From the NCBI GenBank assembly GCA_038207265.1, contig JBBQZZ010000001.1, positions 496,001-560,000 on the forward strand: a stretch of 64,000 nucleotides of DNA, given 5' to 3'. Origin of the DNA: JACMLD01 sp038207265. Lineage in GTDB: Bacteria; Bacteroidota; Bacteroidia; Chitinophagales; Chitinophagaceae. Both the position numbers and the translations under genes were made by a program. The notes below the pieces were generated by a model. That model ran no database searches. It saw only the letters and a list, made by a program, of their open reading frames with translations, and was not told where the DNA came from. Of this stretch, positions 27,724-35,951 are shown piece after piece. Numbering within the stretch: position 1 is the stretch's first letter; the number at the start of each line of letters is the position of its first letter.

Positions 27724-27970
27724 AAATGGCGCTGCCAAAGTGTTTTCAGTGCTGCCTATTTTCTCAGCTGTCTAAAATAACAGAACATAACATTCATTGA
27801 ATTATTTTAGAAAGAACTTGACAGAGATGCATCAATACCGGTAAAATACTGGAAAGCGTTCAAGCAGACAAATAGGTCTGAAGTCGCATCAAAATAGTAT
27901 GTCGCCAAAGAATTTGAACTCAAATATTTCAACGGCAGTCCATTCATAAAAGTTCTGACCCAATGATTGT
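27724..27970. other. Intergenic, nothing recognised
   Basis: AT-rich sequence after the WYL regulator with no supported gene, no strong hairpin and no tRNA. It lies immediately downstream of the terminator of the candidate sRNA. Confidence 0.4.
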
Positions 27971-28111
27971 AAAATAAAAAGCCACTAATTAAGTTTAGTG
28001 GCCCCTGACCTCCTCGTCAGCAGATTATTTTTGGAGAAAGCCCGGTTACGCGAGAATAACCGAAGGCGTCCATGATTTATCTGTAGATTGCATGAATACC
28101 TCCTTTTTTTT
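27971..28111 (-). ncRNA. Candidate structured small RNA with its own terminator
   Basis: On the minus strand about 140 nt fold as follows. CAGAT/ATCTG closes an internal loop, then TGGA/TCCA, GCC/GGC and the hairpin GGTTAT TCTCGC GTAACC. Next comes CTGAC GAGGAG GTCAG, then the terminator GCCACTAA-ACTTAA-TTAGTGGC (27981-28002) followed by TTTTTATTTT. No minus-strand gene follows, so the RNA stands alone. Its 5' part carries a perfect GGAGG Shine-Dalgarno and a 15-codon ORF, and a second GAGGAGG occupies a loop. A relative of the 6S-Flavo class or a new sRNA are both possible. Confidence 0.5.
28046..28093 (-). CDS. 15-codon mini-ORF with perfect Shine-Dalgarno
   Basis: It reads MQSTDKSWTPSVILA then TAA on the minus strand. 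GGAGG, preceded by eight As, lies 5 nt before the ATG. This is striking because Bacteroidota genes generally lack Shine-Dalgarno sequences; none of the surrounding genes has one. The stop codon lies in the loop/stem of the GGTTAT hairpin, so translation would open the RNA fold. It may be a regulatory leader peptide or chance. Confidence 0.35.
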   Translation of the reverse strand: MQSTDKSWTPSVILA

Positions 28112-28327
28112 GGTGAACAATGAAGATACAAAATGCGGCTTTAAAATTTCATTAAAATCTTATCATACATCTGCAGTAGTATTTCTTACTGGCGTAAACT
28201 TCATTGTAAACTTATTCTCTTTCCGTTCAACCATTTTATTTTGACAAATCCCTTATTTTAGTACAACTTTATCCGCGTAAGATCAGTCATTCGCTTTTTA
28301 TACTTTCATTAATAAACCAGAACAAAC
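28112..28327. other. Divergent promoter region for sRNA and S10 peptidase
   Basis: It lies between the 5' end of the minus-strand RNA and the + strand peptidase gene. On the minus strand TATCTTCA (near 28122-28129) is a weak match to the TAnnTTTG -7 element, but it has no well-spaced -33. No gene is seen. Confidence 0.3.
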
Positions 28328-29872
28328 ATGAGAAAACTGCTATTCATTTGCTTAGCTGTATGCGCTATGTCAGCACAATTATGGTCGCAACAGAAACCCA
28401 CGCCAGCTGCTCCTGCGCCTGCCAAAGAGGAAAAAATTGTTCCTTCCAATTTACCCAATATTATTTTTAATCCTGAAACAACTGTGGTTACTGAACATGA
28501 AGCAGTAATAAAAGGGCAGCATGTTCCTTACAAGGCTTTTACGGGCACCTTACCGGTATGGGATGAAGAAGGCAAATGTATTGCCGGTTTATTTTATACC
28601 TACTATGAAAGATCAGATATAAAAGACCGTTCAACAAGGCCACTGGTTATATCATTTAATGGCGGCCCGGGTTCCGCTTCCGTTTGGATGCAAATAGCGT
28701 ATACTGGTCCCCGTTTGCTTAATATTGACGATGAAGGATATCCGGTGCAACCATATGGCATCAAAGAAAACCCTTATTCCATCCTGGATATAGCAGACGT
28801 TGTTTATGTGAACCCGGTTAACACTGCCTACTCAAGAGCAGTAAGTAAGGACATACCAACCACAAAATTTTTTGGTGTAAATGCTGATATCAAGTACCTG
28901 GCAGAATGGATCAATACTTTTGTAACCCGCAATAACCGTTGGGCTTCTCCGAAATACCTGATTGGTGAAAGTTATGGTACTACCCGTGTGTCCGGACTTG
29001 CACTGGAACTTCAGAATGCGCAATGGATGTACCTCAACGGCGTGATACTGGTTTCTCCTACCGAACTGGGAATACAACGCGAAGGGCCGGTTGATGCTGC
29101 TTTGCGCCTTCCTTACTTTGCAGCTACTGCCTGGTTTCACAAAGCATTGGCAGCAGATTTACAAAATAAAGATTTAACAGATATGCTGCCGGAGGTAGAA
29201 GAGTTTACAATTAATGAACTCATTCCTGCAATCAGCCGGGGAGGATTTTTACCTGCGGATAAGAAGAAATACATTGCTGAAAAAGTATCGCGTTATTCCG
29301 GTCTTTCAGTTACGGCAGTGCTGCAACACAATTTTGATATTCCACCTTCTTTTTTCTGGAAAGATTTATTGAGGGACAAAGGATTCACCGTTGGACGTCT
29401 TGATTCGCGCTACCGCGGAATTGATAAAGAAGATGCTGGTGAAAACCCCGACTTCAATTCTGAACTCACCAGTTGGTTGCATTCATTTACACCGGCAATC
29501 AATATGTACATGAGAAATGAACTGAACTATAAAACCGATCTCAAATACCTGATGTTTGGATCGGTTTATCCATGGGACAGATCAAATGATAAAACCGGTG
29601 ATAACCTCAGGCAGGCAATGGCACAAAATCCTTACCTGCATGTAATGATACAATCTGGTTATTATGACGGAGCCTGCGACTATTTTAATGCAAAATACAG
29701 TATGTGGCAAATGGATCCGGGTGGTCGGTTAAAGGACAGACTAAGCTGGAAAGGATATCGTAGCGGACACATGATGTATCTCCGTAAACAAGATCTTGCA
29801 ACTGCCAATGATGATATCAGGCAGTTTATAAAAGAATCTCTTCCAAAAGCAGGTGAACCCGCGAAATATTAA
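28328..29872 (+). CDS. S10-family serine carboxypeptidase-like peptidase
   Basis: 514 residues. A signal peptide (about 1-20, ending LWSQ) exports it. The oxyanion motif NGGPGSASVW is followed by the nucleophile elbow GESYGTTR with Ser215. The Asp lies in YYDGACDYFN and the His in GHMMYL near the C-terminus, completing the triad. Members release C-terminal amino acids at acidic pH; bacterial members are periplasmic. It is monocistronic with a strong terminator after it. Confidence 0.92.
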   Translation: MRKLLFICLAVCAMSAQLWSQQKPTPAAPAPAKEEKIVPSNLPNIIFNPETTVVTEHEAVIKGQHVPYKAFTGTLPVWDEEGKCIAGLFYTYYERSDIKDRSTRPLVISFNGGPGSASVWMQIAYTGPRLLNIDDEGYPVQPYGIKENPYSILDIADVVYVNPVNTAYSRAVSKDIPTTKFFGVNADIKYLAEWINTFVTRNNRWASPKYLIGESYGTTRVSGLALELQNAQWMYLNGVILVSPTELGIQREGPVDAALRLPYFAATAWFHKALAADLQNKDLTDMLPEVEEFTINELIPAISRGGFLPADKKKYIAEKVSRYSGLSVTAVLQHNFDIPPSFFWKDLLRDKGFTVGRLDSRYRGIDKEDAGENPDFNSELTSWLHSFTPAINMYMRNELNYKTDLKYLMFGSVYPWDRSNDKTGDNLRQAMAQNPYLHVMIQSGYYDGACDYFNAKYSMWQMDPGGRLKDRLSWKGYRSGHMMYLRKQDLATANDDIRQFIKESLPKAGEPAKY

Positions 29873-29902
29873 CGAATATCATTTACTGGTGATACATTTC
29901 AT

Positions 29903-29937
29903 AAAATGGCGCAATTGAACTGCGCCATTTTATATTT
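29903..29937 (+). terminator. Terminator after the S10 peptidase gene
   Basis: AAAATGGCGCA and TGCGCCATTTT form a perfect 11-bp stem with a 7-nt loop, followed by ATATTTC. Confidence 0.8.
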
Positions 29938-29997
29938 CAGACGAATGAGTTTAGTCATAGTTAAAAAACAAGTTATTCGTAACTTGAGAATAAAAAA

Positions 29998-30246
29998 ATG
30001 CCACATAGCCCGCACCGTCACAAACAAAAACATGCCCATCACCCCATATCACATCCGGTTGCACATCGCAAGCCGAAAAGAAAAGCCGCTATTATACTGG
30101 CACTTATTGGCGCCCCGATTGGTTTCTTTATTGCTTATATAAGCAGCAATGAAAGCATGGGCTGGATGATAACAGGATTAGCTTTGGGTGCACTTGCCGG
30201 ATATCTTTTTGGACATAATATTGACAAAGCAGTAGAAAAAAAATAA
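29998..30246 (+). CDS. Small two-TM protein with His-rich N-terminus
   Basis: 82 residues. The first 31 are His/Lys/Pro-rich (MPHSPHRHKQKHAHHPISHP), followed by two hydrophobic helices (about 32-48 and 54-73) with small-residue motifs GALAGYLFG. The His cluster could bind metal or be a chance composition bias. A frame in another register overlaps it, but this one has a clean membrane-protein profile. The function is unknown. Confidence 0.6.
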   Translation: MPHSPHRHKQKHAHHPISHPVAHRKPKRKAAIILALIGAPIGFFIAYISSNESMGWMITGLALGALAGYLFGHNIDKAVEKK

Positions 30247-30534
30247 TACATGGTTAAGCGAGTATTTTTATAGGCCACGGTGTGTTATAATTTCAAGGCT
30301 CTTGAATTATATGGTAGCAAAGAAGTGTACCAAGTATTTTATAAAAAATACAGATTGAAAAGTCCAAGAGAATAGCCTGGCGATGGGTCGATAACTAAAA
30401 AAGCTGCCGCCATACCTGAATATAGAAAATTTACAACCACTGTGATTCAGTGTTTCTCCTTCACTAACCTCTGCGGTAAAAAAATCCTCCGTACGTAAAT
30501 CAATCCGCTCTATATAATCATTCGTATATGCAGC
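30247..30534. other. 288-bp intergenic stretch
   Basis: No gene seen. The sequence AATTTCAAGGCTCTTGAATT (30291-30310) is a small imperfect palindrome that could be an operator, but this is weak. The promoter of the LpxR-like gene is expected here. Confidence 0.3.
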
Positions 30535-31506
30535 ATGAAACTATTGGCTCAAAAATTTTGCATTTTATGCATTTTGACTGGTTGCTATTTTTGCAGTTTC
30601 GCGCAACGCATCGATTACAATTATTCATTCCGGGAACTCCAAAAAAAATCTTATTTCCGTTTTCACTACGACAATGATTATTTTACAAAAACAGATTATT
30701 ACTATTCACAGGGCATTACACTTGAATATGTTCATCCAAACCTGCAGAAATTCTTGCCTGTCAAACTGCTGATCAAACCATCCGCAAATAAATTAAAGTA
30801 TGGTCTCGCATTCAATATTTTTGGCTTTACTCCTACCAGTATCAGGAGCGATGATATTCTTTACGGCGACAGACCTTATGCATCCTGTATGTCCATTAGC
30901 GTTTTTTCAATTGCCCGCAATAATATAAAACAACAACGTATTTCATCAACCCTTACCCTGGGTGTAATAGGACCGGCAGCACAAGGCAGGGAAATTCAAA
31001 CAGGCATTCATCGCTGGTTAAAAAATGTACTGCCAAAAGGATGGCAACACCAGGTAAAAAATGATGTTATAGTGAACTATAATATTGCTTACGAAAAAAA
31101 ATTGATCGGTATTAAAGACTGGTTTCTCCTCAACAATACGGTGGAAGCAAGATTCGGAACCCTCAATGATAAACTGGGTGCTGGTTTCAATTTTATGGCA
31201 GGTCATTTTAATAATCCTTACCAATTTATCGAAGGCAAAAAGAAAACAAGCTGGTATTTCTATGGCCAAAGCAGGTTACAGTTTATTGGCTATGATGCAA
31301 CGCTGCAGGGAGGCCTTTTTAACCGCTATAGTGAATATACGATCCCATCGGTTCAAATCGCAAGAATCGTTTATCAGGCAGATGCTGGCATAGTCGTCAA
31401 TTTCAACAAAATATTTCTTTCCTATACGCAGTCCTATCTAAGTAAAGAATTCAGTACGGGCACCTATCACAGGTGGGGAGGTGTAAGCGCGGGGCTTTCT
31501 TTTTAG
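30535..31506 (+). CDS. LpxR-family outer-membrane lipid A deacylase-like protein
   Basis: 323 residues with an N-terminal signal peptide (to about 23, SFAQR). The DUF2219/LpxR signature is visible as YDNDYFTKTDYYYSQGI, in which the Asn-Asp pair matches the catalytic residues of LpxR. IQTGIHRWLKN holds a candidate catalytic His. The remaining strands are those of a 12-strand barrel. Known members remove 3'-acyloxyacyl chains from lipid A in the outer membrane. Activity on this organism's LPS is inferred. Confidence 0.85.
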   Translation: MKLLAQKFCILCILTGCYFCSFAQRIDYNYSFRELQKKSYFRFHYDNDYFTKTDYYYSQGITLEYVHPNLQKFLPVKLLIKPSANKLKYGLAFNIFGFTPTSIRSDDILYGDRPYASCMSISVFSIARNNIKQQRISSTLTLGVIGPAAQGREIQTGIHRWLKNVLPKGWQHQVKNDVIVNYNIAYEKKLIGIKDWFLLNNTVEARFGTLNDKLGAGFNFMAGHFNNPYQFIEGKKKTSWYFYGQSRLQFIGYDATLQGGLFNRYSEYTIPSVQIARIVYQADAGIVVNFNKIFLSYTQSYLSKEFSTGTYHRWGGVSAGLSF

Positions 31507-31632
31507 CGAACTAAAATTTAAAAATAGTTAGCCACATCTTCTTCACATGATGGATGTGAATTGCATTTGTTGCCGGCCGAATAATCTACATTGCAGCATT
31601 AAATGTTACCCGCCAAAACCAATTTCTAAACC

Positions 31633-32784
31633 ATGCGCGCTATGTCTGTGAAACAAGTTATTTTATTATCGTTTACGTTCCTTGCCAGTGGTTATTTATC
31701 ATTTGGCCAGCAAAACCTGAAATTAAAATATAATCTTTCTTCCGTATATGCGGGTATTGAAGTAGGCGCCAAAGGTGTAAAAATGAGTTTGGTTGAAGTT
31801 GATAAAAATGATCAGAGTCACAAGGCATTTAATGGGTTGAAGGATACCGCCATCAACACAGATTTTATATCATTTTCTCCATCTTCCTTCAATGCCACGT
31901 TGAGCGCCTTGTATAATTTGTATGCCAGTGCCATCAAAGATTACAATATTATGCCGGTAAATATTTTTACTGTTGTGAGCAGCGGCGTAAAAATTCAGGC
32001 AGAAAAAGAAAATAAGAATGGATGGATAAAAAACCTGGTGGACTCATTTAAATTGAAAGTGAAAGACACGGAAAGAAAAGTGGCCGTGATAGATGTACAA
32101 CAGGAAGCAAAATTATCACACCTGGGCATTGTACCGGAAGCCAGGCGATATGTTACTTTTCTTATTGACATTGGCAGCGGTAATACAAAAGGTGGATATT
32201 TTCCCTTTGGAAACACAAGGGACTTCAGACTCTTCCAATTGAGCTGGGGCACAAAAAGTACAGGTAATGCAGCCGAAAAAAGATGTACAGAAGATAAGAG
32301 CCTTCCTAACTACAACAAACAACTGGCAAGGGTAGCAACAGAAGCGGAGAATGCTGAAATAATTTATGCGGTGAACGAAAGTGGCTCATACCCAAAAAGT
32401 GATGTAATTGCATTCAGTGGCGGCATTGCGTGGTCAGTAGCCAACCTGTTACATCCCGAAATGATCAATAGCACCACCGTAAATGTTACTTTCAACGAAG
32501 TGGCTAAGTTTAATGAAAAATTATTTTCAAATTTTACTTCATTTTCTGACACAGCGCTTTTGAAAAATATCAAAGACCAGCGCATCGACAAAACATCTGC
32601 GTCAGCAGAAATAAAAAGAGTTCTGCAGGTGTTCGATCAACGTTCATTGATGGCGGGTACTGCACTGTTGTTAAAAATCATGCGGCAGTTTGAATCTGTC
32701 AATGAAAAAAAAGAATTCATGCTGGTTAAAAATGGCCAGGTAGGTTGGGTATCCGCCTATGTAGATCAGATTACAAGTAAATAG
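31633..32784 (+). CDS. Exported actin-fold (ASKHA-like) ATPase-like protein
   Basis: 383 residues. The N-terminus is a signal peptide (about 1-24, ending GYLSFG). The mature protein shows the actin/sugar-kinase/Ppx fold: phosphate-1-like YAGIEVGAKGVKMSLV, phosphate-2 FLIDIGSGNTKGGYF and an adenosine-site-like AFSGGIAW. Ppx/GppA and related proteins are normally cytoplasmic, so a signal peptide is odd. A start at ATG 31642 is possible. A periplasmic role is inferred. Confidence 0.7.
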   Translation: MRAMSVKQVILLSFTFLASGYLSFGQQNLKLKYNLSSVYAGIEVGAKGVKMSLVEVDKNDQSHKAFNGLKDTAINTDFISFSPSSFNATLSALYNLYASAIKDYNIMPVNIFTVVSSGVKIQAEKENKNGWIKNLVDSFKLKVKDTERKVAVIDVQQEAKLSHLGIVPEARRYVTFLIDIGSGNTKGGYFPFGNTRDFRLFQLSWGTKSTGNAAEKRCTEDKSLPNYNKQLARVATEAENAEIIYAVNESGSYPKSDVIAFSGGIAWSVANLLHPEMINSTTVNVTFNEVAKFNEKLFSNFTSFSDTALLKNIKDQRIDKTSASAEIKRVLQVFDQRSLMAGTALLLKIMRQFESVNEKKEFMLVKNGQVGWVSAYVDQITSK

Positions 32785-32860
32785 CAACCGGCAAACAGTA
32801 AAAATTTAAGTTCATATCAAAAATATTTTTTTTCAAAAGTATTTTCAACCCTCCTGTAAA

Positions 32861-34612
32861 TTACATATTCGGCTTTTTGGGTTTGATGCTATTGCTGAAT
32901 GAATTCGCTCCCCGAACTTTTAATTTCCGCCGAAACACTCTTGATCCTGCAGTTACATAGAGTACATCGAAATTGGGACCTCCAAAGCAACAGTTTGAAG
33001 CCTGGCCAGCTGGTATCGGTAATATTGCATTCACTCTTCCCAATTGATCAAGTACTTGTATACCCAGTCTTGAAGTTACATAGATGCGGCCCGCAGTATC
33101 GCATTTGAGTCCATCAGACCATGCATTTTGTTCGGTATCCGGATAATGCAACCAACCATATCGTTGTTTATAAGCCAGCGTGCCATTGGGCATAATTTTA
33201 TAAACCCATACCCAATGCGAAGCAGATTCTGTTACGTACAATTGTGTCTGGTCCGGCGTTAATGCCAGGCCGTTCGCAAATTTCAATCCTTCATCAACAA
33301 CAATTTTTTCACCATTGGGCCGGATAAGATACAGCTTACTTGGTTTTTCGGTTCCATCCGGGGCGGTAACATAAATATTTCCATTGTTTGCAACAATCAG
33401 GTCATTACCCGAAATACTATCAGCAATTATTTTTTCTTTTTCAGCAGCATCATAACTGATGATTTGTTTCGAACCACCTGCAGCAACATAACGTTTACCA
33501 TCAGGTCCAAATGCGGTCCCACTCGATTTTTTTGCATCCAATGGTAACGTGGTAAGTTTACCATCCAAACCAACCTTATAAGTTTTTGAATTAGGAATAT
33601 CCTGGTAAAATACTTCGCCTTTGGAATTGGCCGCTGAACCTTCTGTAAATCCATACCCCTCTCCTACCAGTTCCCAGTTTTCTCCGGGCATTATTAAATC
33701 ATTTAGATATTGATTTTTAGAAATCCCTTTTGTAACTCCCTTGGGCCAATCCTTCCAAAGCCAGCGCATGGCATCGGGAAACAATGATGTGCCCTGGTTA
33801 CCATTGTGTCCGCCTTCTCCCCAGACATGTTTTAAATCATACCCCGAATAACCAAGCGCACGTTCCATTGTTTCATTGGCTTTCCACCAATCACCTGCGT
33901 AAATATTGAGATCATTGGAACCATCCTGTAAGAAAATGCGTATGGGTTTCGGTTCATATTTCCTGACGAGTATAGGATAACGATCTGCACCTCGCAATCC
34001 TACATAAGTTCCAATTGCGCTAAAGACGCGTGAAAATTCTGCTGGTCGTTCCCAGGCAGCAGTAAACGCACAAACGGCACCGCTGCTTGATCCTCCAATG
34101 GCCCGGTCATTTCCGGATTTAGACAAATGAATAGCGCGTCCATCACTTGTTTTTTGCTTCTCTACCTCCGGTAAAATTTCATCCAGGATAAAACGAGCAT
34201 ATGCATCCCCCAATCCATCATATTCAAAACTTCGGTTGTATCGATCGTTGGCCGCGTCTGCATTTGCAGCCACTATTCTGCCCGGCGTTATAAAAACCCC
34301 GATCGTAACGGGCATTTCATTTTTATAAATAAGATTATCAAACACCGTAGGTGCCTTCCACTGAATTCCATCCTGGTTGATGTATACACAGGCTGGCTTT
34401 TCCGGACGATATTGTGCCGGAACATAAATCCAGTATTCGCGCCAGGTACCCGGATAGATTTTAGAATTTTCAAAGGTAAATTTTAAGACCTCTCCTTTAG
34501 GCACACCCATATGTTCAACTGATGCAGAATCTACCGGGTAACTTTCAGATGTAGATTGTGCAACCACAATTGTATGAATGAATAAGCATACAGGCAGCAA
34601 TAACTTATGCAT
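32861..34612 (-). CDS. Secreted esterase fused to an SMP-30/gluconolactonase-like propeller
   Basis: 583 residues. A signal peptide (1-19) precedes an enterochelin-esterase-like alpha/beta hydrolase (about 40-295). It has GGSSSG (Ser176 nucleophile), and GEGGHNGNQG probably holds the His. A C-terminal six-blade beta-propeller (about 310-570) shows SMP-30/gluconolactonase features (VDEGLKFANGLALTPDQTQLYV, DGLKCDTAGRIYVTSRLGIQV). This two-enzyme fusion occurs in Bacteroidota and Planctomycetes. Substrates may be carbohydrate esters and lactones. The gene stands alone on the minus strand. Confidence 0.85.
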   Translation of the reverse strand: MHKLLLPVCLFIHTIVVAQSTSESYPVDSASVEHMGVPKGEVLKFTFENSKIYPGTWREYWIYVPAQYRPEKPACVYINQDGIQWKAPTVFDNLIYKNEMPVTIGVFITPGRIVAANADAANDRYNRSFEYDGLGDAYARFILDEILPEVEKQKTSDGRAIHLSKSGNDRAIGGSSSGAVCAFTAAWERPAEFSRVFSAIGTYVGLRGADRYPILVRKYEPKPIRIFLQDGSNDLNIYAGDWWKANETMERALGYSGYDLKHVWGEGGHNGNQGTSLFPDAMRWLWKDWPKGVTKGISKNQYLNDLIMPGENWELVGEGYGFTEGSAANSKGEVFYQDIPNSKTYKVGLDGKLTTLPLDAKKSSGTAFGPDGKRYVAAGGSKQIISYDAAEKEKIIADSISGNDLIVANNGNIYVTAPDGTEKPSKLYLIRPNGEKIVVDEGLKFANGLALTPDQTQLYVTESASHWVWVYKIMPNGTLAYKQRYGWLHYPDTEQNAWSDGLKCDTAGRIYVTSRLGIQVLDQLGRVNAILPIPAGQASNCCFGGPNFDVLYVTAGSRVFRRKLKVRGANSFSNSIKPKKPNM

Positions 34613-34732
34613 GTTATGTTAGTTTTGAATTAAACATCCCAATGATTTTAAAAAAAAGCGGGCAATTTCTAAAGTTCTGTTTTCTTTTATAGATAGAAAA
34701 TTAAATTTAGGCAGGCGGTCAATGGATAGCAA

Positions 34733-34764
34733 ACAAAAAAAAGATTACCGTAACTGGTAATCTT
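34733..34764 (-). terminator. Terminator after the minus-strand DUF1801 gene
   Basis: AAGATTACC GTAACT GGTAATCTT forms a 9-bp stem. On the minus strand it is followed by seven or more Ts. It ends the DUF1801/VOC transcription unit. Confidence 0.75.
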
Positions 34765-34818
34765 CCTGATTTAAATAATGTCTCAACAAAAGGTAGTAAA
34801 GCAATATTTCACTTCCCT

Positions 34819-34844
34819 ACTCCTTATTCCTTACTCCTTATTCC
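34819..34844. repeat. 12-bp tandem direct repeat at a gene end
   Basis: ACTCCTTATTCC occurs twice, separated by TT (34819-34830 and 34833-34844). On the minus strand the second copy supplies the last codons (GIRSKE) and stop codon of the DUF1801 protein. A similar purine-rich run follows the VOC gene. Confidence 0.6.
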
Positions 34845-35240
34845 TGCTTTTGCAACTTTTTTCATCGGTTTCAAACCTTCATTTTCTTTTACTCTTTGCT
34901 GTACAATTTTTTTAATCAATGCATCAGGAATAGGATTTTCAACACTAAAGTGTATAGTTCGACCTGAATGATCATAACCAGAAAGTTCCTTTTCAAAAAT
35001 GCTTGTAATGGACTTACTTACTGTCACAAAAGAACAATGATTTTTAAATGCAGCAAAATGTACAAGAGGACCCTGGTGCTTATAAGTGGGAATATTATAA
35101 CTTATCACTTCTGCAGCTTTTGGAGCACCGGCTTTTATTGCTTTGCGCATTTGCTCCAACATTTTACGTTGCACCGCTGGTAAACCATGCAAATACTCAT
35201 CAACTGTTTTTGCAGCAATAAAACCCGGTTCCTTCCGCAT
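34824..35240 (-). CDS. DUF1801 family protein
   Basis: 138 residues from the ATG at 35240 (MRKEPGFIAAKTVDEYLHGL); an upstream ATG at 35279 adds 13 unlikely residues. The core PAVQRKMLEQMRKAIKAGAPKAAEVISYNIPTY and FAAFKNHCSFVTVS are hallmarks of DUF1801/YdhG-like proteins (iron-uptake-related in name, biochemically unclear). The end of the protein is formed by the direct repeat. It is followed by a VOC gene upstream on the same strand. Confidence 0.85.
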   Translation of the reverse strand: MRKEPGFIAAKTVDEYLHGLPAVQRKMLEQMRKAIKAGAPKAAEVISYNIPTYKHQGPLVHFAAFKNHCSFVTVSKSITSIFEKELSGYDHSGRTIHFSVENPIPDALIKKIVQQRVKENEGLKPMKKVAKAGIRSKE

Positions 35241-35270
35241 AATTAAAATTAAATCACTAATGATGTTTAT

Positions 35271-35322
35271 AATTCTCAATTCCCAATTTCTTATCCTTAT
35301 CCCCTATTCCCTATTCCTTATA
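35271..35322. repeat. Degenerate purine-rich repeat between two genes
   Basis: On the minus strand GGAATAGG/GGGATAAGG-type units recur after the VOC stop codon, followed by GGGAATTGAGAATT. The units resemble the repeat after the DUF1801 gene. They contain no long open frame or hairpin. Confidence 0.45.
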
Positions 35323-35736
35323 ATACGCTTCCAACAAATCAGCAATTACAATCTTATTCATTTTTAGCATCGCATTCATCACATTTTTTGATTTTTTAGG
35401 ATCCTTATCACGTAATAATGTTCCCAATACAGGTGGTACAACCTGCCAGGACAAACCAAATTTGTCTTTCAGCCATCCACACCTGCTTTTCTCCCCTCCT
35501 GCTGATAATTTCTCCCAGTATTCATCTATTTCTTCTTGTGTTTCACATTTTACAAAAAGAGAAACCGCTTCTGTAAACTTAAACATGGGGCCTCCATCAA
35601 AGGCAATGAATTCCTGGCCGTCCAGTGAAAAAGTTCCGGCATTATCAGTGGATGAATTTTTGAAAATTGAAGTATAAAATTGAATGGCTTCCTGTGCCCG
35701 GCCATCGAACCATAAAAACGGTGTTATCTTTTGCAT
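35311..35736 (-). CDS. VOC-fold protein, PhnB-like
   Basis: 141 residues. QKITPFLWFDGRAQEAIQFY opens a PhnB-type vicinal-oxygen-chelate domain; FIAFDGGPMFKFTEAVSLFV and KDKFGLSWQVVP fit the group formerly called 3-demethylubiquinone methyltransferase-like. Binding of a small substrate or metal is likely but unproven. Its last codons run into the purine-rich repeat. Confidence 0.88.
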   Translation of the reverse strand: MQKITPFLWFDGRAQEAIQFYTSIFKNSSTDNAGTFSLDGQEFIAFDGGPMFKFTEAVSLFVKCETQEEIDEYWEKLSAGGEKSRCGWLKDKFGLSWQVVPPVLGTLLRDKDPKKSKNVMNAMLKMNKIVIADLLEAYYKE

Positions 35737-35951
35737 GTTTTCATTTTAGTGGTGAAAGAATTACATTTCTTTTACAAACCTAGTTTGTAAAAATGAAACA
35801 GGCAGGGTATAAAAGGACAAGTAAAGGGTGGATTGCGACAAACCACCTGGATTTTTAAATATTATTATTCATTCATTTTCCCATGCTAGAATTTGAACTC
35901 CGCCCGGGTTTACCGAGATAGAAAAAAAATTAAAGTACCTGGTCAACCTCC

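Noticed and set aside
27969..28111. A + strand transcript mimicking the 16S rRNA 3' tail (ACCTCCTTTTTTTT)
   Set aside because: The resemblance is real, but the T-run on this strand is not preceded by a hairpin, whereas the minus strand has a full terminator. I therefore favour the minus-strand RNA.
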